Source: Vigna angularis (lineage: Eukaryota > Streptophyta > Magnoliopsida > Fabales > Fabaceae). From it: a stretch of DNA of 64,000 bases. The stretch spans positions 13,826,001 through 13,890,000 of the forward strand of contig NC_068974.1 in the NCBI RefSeq assembly GCF_016808095.1. The letters are read 5' to 3'. The position numbers and the translations under genes are program-made. The notes beneath the pieces were generated by a model, which saw only the letters and a list, made by a program, of their open reading frames with translations, was not told the origin of the DNA and did no database searches. Below, one piece after another: positions 58,852 through 64,000 of the stretch (position 1 is its first letter; each line of letters starts with the position of its first letter).

Positions 58852-59722
58852 GATGGACATCTCTATCCTCCCAGGAGAACCTTCATAGCCATTCTTTATA
58901 ATCTTCATGAACTCCCCCTTTACTGAATCGATGTCCAGGCTCTGTTTTCTCACTATCAACATATTCTGTAGGGTTAGGGTCACAAAATCCTTGAGTAACC
59001 TCCAGCTGCAGCAAACAAAGCTATATGAGGAAATGACAACAAAATTCATTCTTGATTGATTCATGATTATGAGTGAGGTTTCCAAAAGTAACATTAAAAT
59101 TAACAGCAACAGAGGACATTTTTACAACATAAATATTTATGCCAAGCCCATAAAAGTGACCTTAATATAGTTATGGTTTAAATGGAAAATATCATGTCTC
59201 GTAAAAGAAAAATATTTACAAATAAATAGTGAAGCATCTCCAGTGTGATTATAATGAATGGTATGGATCATAGTCACTTCTAAAGTAAAAGTGAATGTAA
59301 TTATATGAGAAACCAAATTTACCATTTGAGCTACTTACATGTAGAAGAAGACCTCGAAAGGAGACTTTATCCAGCTAACCCATTCTACCAGTGCATAATG
59401 GTTAGGAGAGAGAGACAAATTTTGAGAAATCGGGAGTATCTTTCTATGTATGGAAAAGGCTCGAATACATTATCCCAGAGGAAATATAGTTTCAAAATAT
59501 CCTTCAATCCAGCCACATACAGAAAACGAGACTTATTTGAATGGGAGCATCAACCTCAATTATGGTTATCCACGAAGAAAAGAGTAATTTGATACACAGT
59601 GCATTATGATTAAGTTGCTCAGGATAAAATATAAATAACATAGGTAAGAAACATGCATACCAAAAAGAGATTTAGGTTAAGCAACACAACATACACTTGC
59701 TGCATTATGTCCAAGAATAGAG
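58852..59722 (-). mobile_element. Athila/Tat-like gypsy relic, undefined part
   Basis: Continues the relic interrupted by the solo LTR. Near 58860-59010, minus-strand frames read EVTQGFCDPNPTEYVDS and FSKGGVHEDYKEWL, which I do not recognise. Elsewhere stops are frequent. No domain is named. Confidence 0.4.
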
Positions 59723-60162
59723 TTAGTCCTGATCTAGTAACGAGAGTCGGATTGCTTCATCTGGAACCTGGTGAATCCTCACTGTATTACAGATCTCCAT
59801 GAAAGTAGCCAAGTGAGTGTATGGATGCTCGTGGGATAATCCATGAAACTGATTGTTCTGCACCAGATGAATAAGAGCTGACTTCATCTCTATGTTATCA
59901 GCATTCACCACTGGTTTTGCAATACTATTGAAGTGCAAAGGTCCTGAGAAAGTATTATAATCTGCAAGAGTACGTCTTCCTTTCCCAGAACCTTCTCCAG
60001 TATGACTGTCTTCCATTTCTTCTTTTTCTTGATCAGATGAAGAGTCCAGAATTTCTTCAGAAATAACAGAGGCTTCTCTGGATTCTCTACTTTGTCTCCT
60101 CCTTCTACTATTGTTCCTTCGAGTAGTTCTTTCAATTTCCGGATCAAAAAGTAGATTTTCAA
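59723..60162 (-). pseudogene. Ty3/gypsy gag fragment (Athila/Tat type)
   Basis: The 97-codon piece 60016-59723 reads GRRTLADYNTFSGPLHFNSI, then EMKSALIHLVQNNQFHGLSH and EHPYTHLATFMEICNTVRIH, the start of the gag domain of non-chromovirus gypsy elements (RTL...LIxLVQxNxFxGLxxEDPxxHLxxFxEIC pattern). It stops soon after DEAIRLSLL, so only the first third of the domain survives. An overlapping frame upstream to 60162 may be the N-terminal leader in another frame. The primer site lies about 170 bp further upstream, so spacing fits a 5' gag. Confidence 0.8.
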
Positions 60163-60329
60163 CCTATTCTTTGCTTCTCATACAAAACACAAACTAAAAA
60201 GACACAACTTCTACAGATGATAACAATTATGCACAAGAATTCAAATACGATCACAATAAACACTTAAACAAAAGATAGCTAAAATCAACTAAACCAGATA
60301 AACAACACAAATCAACAAAAACAAAAACA

Positions 60330-60350
60330 ATCCCCAGCAATGGCGCCAAA
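60330..60350 (-). promoter_or_regulatory. Primer binding site of the Athila/Tat-like relic
   Basis: On the minus strand TTGGCGCCATTGCTGGGGA follows the LTR-like end by a few bases. Plant Athila/Tat elements carry a TGGCGCCGTTGCCGGGGA-like primer site; two bases differ here. Confidence 0.75.
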
Positions 60351-60357
60351 AACGTAT

Positions 60358-60558
60358 TGTAGAACCGTTCGGTATAAGTATCATTTTGGAAATCGTTCAG
60401 AATAGACTGTAGGCTTTATATAGTTTAAATTCGGAAGTATTGTTGTAAGGTCGTTCAACCATAAACATACTTATTCTCTTTTTGAGAACTGAACTATAAT
60501 ATTGTTAACTGTGAATATTCTATGGTATGGTTTTATACTGTATTTTTGGGATGTTACA
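60358..60558 (-). mobile_element. LTR remnant next to the primer binding site
   Basis: Bounded by TGTAGAACCG and GGGATGTTACA on the plus strand, about 200 bp long, and it contains ACCGTTCGGTATAAG. It may be the short or truncated 5' LTR of the gag relic, or the end of a different LTR abutting it. A partner LTR was not found on the left. Confidence 0.5.
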
Positions 60559-62437
60559 CATAAATTAATTACATATTATAATTTTAACTTTTTAAATTGA
60601 TATAATGTTATTTTCATGTTTTTAAATTACTAAAATATTTATAACTTATTTAAAATTTTATCTTAAAATTTATATTATTATAATTTTGTTATTATTATCA
60701 ATAAAAATATGTATTTTTTATAATATTTTTTATTTAAATTTTGATTTTATTAAAATTATTTAATAAATATTTAAATGAGTGTGCAGATAAAAAAACGAGA
60801 AGATATTTTACACTTATCAAATTCATACGATCTTGGTTCAGAACTTTACCCTGAAATCATCTTAATCAATCTTATACAAAAGTTTGGTATTTTAACTAAG
60901 TATTTACACACCTACGTCTAACTAAGAAAAGTGTGTATTGAGATCAATGTATTTGCAAATCAATTCTAGCAATTTTTTCAACAAAACAATAAATGGAAAT
61001 ACTTGTACGTATTTAACTCTATTTAAATATTAACAAGAATAATAATTTAACTTCATGGTTTCTAATTATTAAGGAAATAAAATTTAAAGTAGAGAGAGTT
61101 TTGAAATTTCTAGTTATTTACTTTGCGCGTGGGTTTCTTTTTCTTTTCCTATCATCATCCGTGGCATAACAAAAAGTTAGTCCACAAATTTGGATTTAGC
61201 ATATTCCTAATTTCCTTTAGCAATAAAATAAAAATATGTTTCTGTTATTCTAATGCAAGCATCAAAGATTTCTTAGTCCTACTTCTTGACGTGACGGATG
61301 AATAAACATTCTTAATAAGGTCAAGGTGATATGTAATGCTTATACCTTATATTGAAGGTGCCCTGACAATATACCATAAAGCTAAAAAATTTGACCTTAA
61401 TACACCATAAAGTGGTAAGAGTATAGAGTAGTACTACTAGCATATACATAAATTATTATCACGCCTGTGTATTTTATAGGTGTGTCTTATTATTTAAGAG
61501 TTTAGTTTTCACATCAGTGCTATTACTGTTATGTAAGAGGAAAACGAAGAGGCAGCTAAAAAAAGGAGTGAAATTAATACAAGAGGAAGGTCCCAAAGAG
61601 ATGTCATAATCAGTACTCATTACTACTAAGGTTCCTTGTATTTCTTTCTTTTTTTCTCTTAAAAGTATGTGTGTGTATGAGATGGATTTGGAGCCAGGGA
61701 GGCTTCATTTTAGTTTCATGATAAAATCAGAAAAATGGGGTTAAGAAATAGTATAGTGGCATATATAACTATGCTTTTGAATTATTTTATCAAACTTGCT
61801 TTAGATTTTCTCCAACCCCTAGTGCTCGAGGTTAATATTCATTCCAGTTTTCAGATAAAAAAGATTTTCTAGTTTCAATCAAAGTAGCTATCTTTGATTA
61901 CTTCATGGTTTCTTTTATCTTAGTTTTTTTCCTGCAAATTCAGCTGCTAAACGAGCACAGAATTTGTATAATAACATTAATGAAAATAAAATCAGTGCAG
62001 AGAAATTGGTTTTCCTCCTTCCCCACATTTCGCCTAACCTAGTTACAACTTAAACTTCCAAAAGAATATCAGCCAGTTAAAAGGCACTCCGAATTGGAAA
62101 CCTAAGACGTGTTGAATGATCAATTCGATGAAAAAAATGTAAATAGAAAAACATGAAAAAACTAAATGATTTGGAATTATAACTATTAAGAAAGTAAAAC
62201 ATGAAAAATGTAACATTATAGATAAAAATTAGATCGTCATAATAATTCAAAATTATAATGATAAGATTAAATAAAATATTCAAAATACATTAATAGTATA
62301 GATTAAAGAATTAAAAATTACATAGAAACATATTGTGGTAGCTTTACACTGTCACTGCTATCATAAATTGATACTAGTTTCATGTAAAATATATATATTA
62401 AGCTCCACTTTATGACATATCATATAGCTGTTTTGTG
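60559..62437. other. Intergenic stretch upstream of the WIP gene
   Basis: AT-rich, no supported gene. Small frames at 61123-61305 and 62077-62283 lack domains or splice context. It presumably contains the distal promoter of the downstream gene. Confidence 0.5.
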
Positions 62438-62540
62438 TATAAAATGCCTTGACACAATGGTTAGTTGTGTAAAAAATAATTTGAACTAATTTGTAAATAA
62501 ATTTTTACAAACGCGCATATTAAATAAATTTGTATATATA
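62438..62540 (+). promoter_or_regulatory. Candidate TATA boxes of the WIP gene
   Basis: TATAAAA at 62438 and TATATATA at 62533 lie about 570 and 470 bp upstream of the ATG. Both precede a CT-rich tract (62545-62730) typical of plant 5' untranslated leaders. Neither can be chosen without transcript data. Confidence 0.3.
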
Positions 62541-63004
62541 TTAGTAACCCCTCACAGAACTTAAACTCTCCAATTTCCCATTTTATTCACTACTGCTCTC
62601 TCCCTCAAAACAAACCGGTACCGCCCTCTTATCACAAGCCCTTCCCTGCATCTATCACACCATCTTCTCTTCTATTTTATTTTTCCTTTTTGAACTTACC
62701 AACTATTTCTTCTTCCCTCTCTCGTGAAGCCAACGAATCTTTCCCAATCTGCCAGACGACTACATTTATTAGAATTCAAAGTTGAGACTATTATAGAATT
62801 CCTTGCTAAATTTGTTGAAGAGGTTATGCGAATTTTCTTTGTAATAAATGAGTGAATTTAATTTTTGCTTGTGATTTTCAGACCCTCCTATTAAATCCAT
62901 AAAGACAAACAAAGCCTCCATAAAGTCTGAAGACACACATATACATAACATAACCCTTTTCTGAGGAAGAGAGAAGATAATTCTCTAAATCCAACCAGGG
63001 TTTG

Positions 63005-64000
63005 ATGGAGTGCAACAATAAGAATCTATACCTTCATGCTCCTACTTTCATTGAGTGGCTCAAACCATGTACTTCTCCTAACACAATATCTACTTCTTCT
63101 TCATCATCTTTTTCTTCTTCTTTTTCCTTCCCCTGGCATGACTTTGTTCATGAAACCATCCAATTCTTGCCCATTTTAACTGAAAAGGCCTCAAAAGATG
63201 AATACCATCATCAAAGTTTTGAGGTGAAAGAGGAAAAGCTTGAACAAGTCTCTGTGGCTTTGCACATTGGTTTGCCTGACAGTGCTAAAAGGCATCATGA
63301 GGTTGTTGATGATGATGATGAGAAGATGATTTTCCATGTCAAGGAAGAAGAAGCCTCCTCCAAGAGAAGCTTCCATGGCTGCTCCTTTAACCAAGAGAGA
63401 AGGTTCTGGATTCCAACTCCAGCACAGATCCTCGTTGAACCGATGCAGTTTTCTTGCTCCATATGCAGCAAAACCTTCATTAGGTATAACAACATGCAGG
63501 TTAGTTAAATTGCTTCTCAACTTCTCACATCTTAATTTTGAAACTTGATTTGCCAAGAAAAGTAGAAAAATATTGTTGAAGAAAGCTGCAACTGTGAATT
63601 AATCAAAGGAAATTAATTAGAGACAAAAGATCATAATGATGTCTAACTCAGTAAGGTTAACAGATGTTTGTGAAGAAGACAAATGAAGAAACTTCTATAA
63701 AGATGAAGTATGAACAGTACAAGTTGAAAGTTTGATCCATTTCAATTTTTTTGATATCTGTGGAAAATTTCTTTGTAGCAGACAACAAATATAAATATAA
63801 ATGTAACTTTTGAACGGTAAAGATTCAGTAGAGAAATAAAAAGAAACTAATAAAAATTAACAGTTTTCCAAACAATTTTAATTAAGATCAATTAATGAGC
63901 ATGAATATGAATGTTAATTCAACTCAACTGAACTTAATTTTTGTTGATTTTCAGCTACATATGTGGAGTCATGGATCAGAATTTAGGAAAGAAACACATG
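63005..64000 (+). CDS. WIP-family C2H2 zinc-finger transcription factor (partial, 5' end)
   Basis: Exon 1 runs 63005-63499 (165 codons, ATG in GTTTGATGGAG). A GT-AG intron spans 63500-63954, and exon 2 starts at 63955 and leaves the window. The protein has a serine-rich N-terminus (30-42), an acidic EVKEEKLE region, a LHIGLP motif (86-91), an acidic run (102-106) and the family hallmark [11 protein letters not shown] (134-144). The first zinc finger follows: C151, C154, H167 and H171 across the splice site ([15 protein letters not shown] then LHMWSHGS). WIP proteins are nuclear regulators, with members controlling seed-coat pigmentation (TT1) and transmitting-tract or root development. The text after the finger, [12 protein letters not shown], departs from the usual WGHGSQYRKGPESL, so it may be a divergent member. 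The later fingers are outside the window. Confidence 0.9.
63500..63954 (+). other. Intron 1 of the WIP gene
   Basis: Donor ATGCAG-GTTAGT and acceptor TTTTCAG-CTACAT. Phase 0, and it splits the first zinc finger between its cysteine pair and histidine pair. Confidence 0.88.

Noticed and set aside
1..64000. tRNA, rRNA, organellar or bacterial inserts
   Set aside because: No tRNA cloverleaf, rRNA block or organelle-like gene was recognised on reading; a tRNAscan or organelle alignment would be the decisive test.

Overview
The window looks like plant nuclear DNA, most likely from a legume of the bean tribe (Phaseoleae, perhaps Vigna). This is inferred from the AT-rich intergenic DNA, the retrotransposon lineages, plant-type introns and a WIP-type zinc finger gene; species cannot be fixed from sequence alone. 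It is almost entirely a nest of transposable elements. Only one gene looks intact as far as it can be seen: the 5' part of a WIP-family C2H2 zinc-finger gene at 63005-64000 (+), which runs off the right edge. An LRR receptor-like protein pseudogene (9351-10188) is the only other recognisable non-transposon locus.

Layout. 1-2500: CACTA-like subterminal debris and an AT-rich dispersed repeat. 2508-3420: one end of a CACTA element with internal repeats. About 5250-7499: an LTR-like segment holding a seven-copy hairpin tandem array. 9351-10188: LRR pseudogene. 10762-19975: a young Ty3/gypsy chromovirus (Tekay/Del-like) on the minus strand, with gag-pol broken by three in-frame stops and one LTR truncated. 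19979-26042: a dispersed AT-rich repeat carrying two complete solo LTRs with target duplications. 26940-27510: a cluster of CCGTTCGG motifs. 27700-36890: a MULE-like or DUF1985-type gene relic, interrupted by a 4.6 kb CACTA element (31663-36274) that carries fragments of at least three cellular genes. 36890-42632: the same AT-rich repeat in inverted orientation, interrupted by a 3.1 kb non-autonomous LTR retrotransposon with two satellite-like arrays.

42633-53470: a decayed autonomous CACTA element with TNP2 and TNP1-like coding. It is interrupted by LTR-like DNA, a 542 bp perfect foldback element with a 10 bp duplication, a solo LTR and a second, nested CACTA element. 53455-60558: an Athila/Tat-like gypsy relic (minus strand) split by a 3.2 kb solo LTR. 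60559-63004: intergenic DNA and the WIP promoter.

The nesting gives relative ages: wherever one element splits another and removing it rejoins the coding frame or repeat, the inner one is younger. No element set here looks like a novel cellular system. The points most worth following are the Pack-CACTA element with captured exons, the long foldback element, the hairpin features of the LTRs, and a CpG-rich word (GGACGAACGCTC and relatives) amplified independently in several LTR families.
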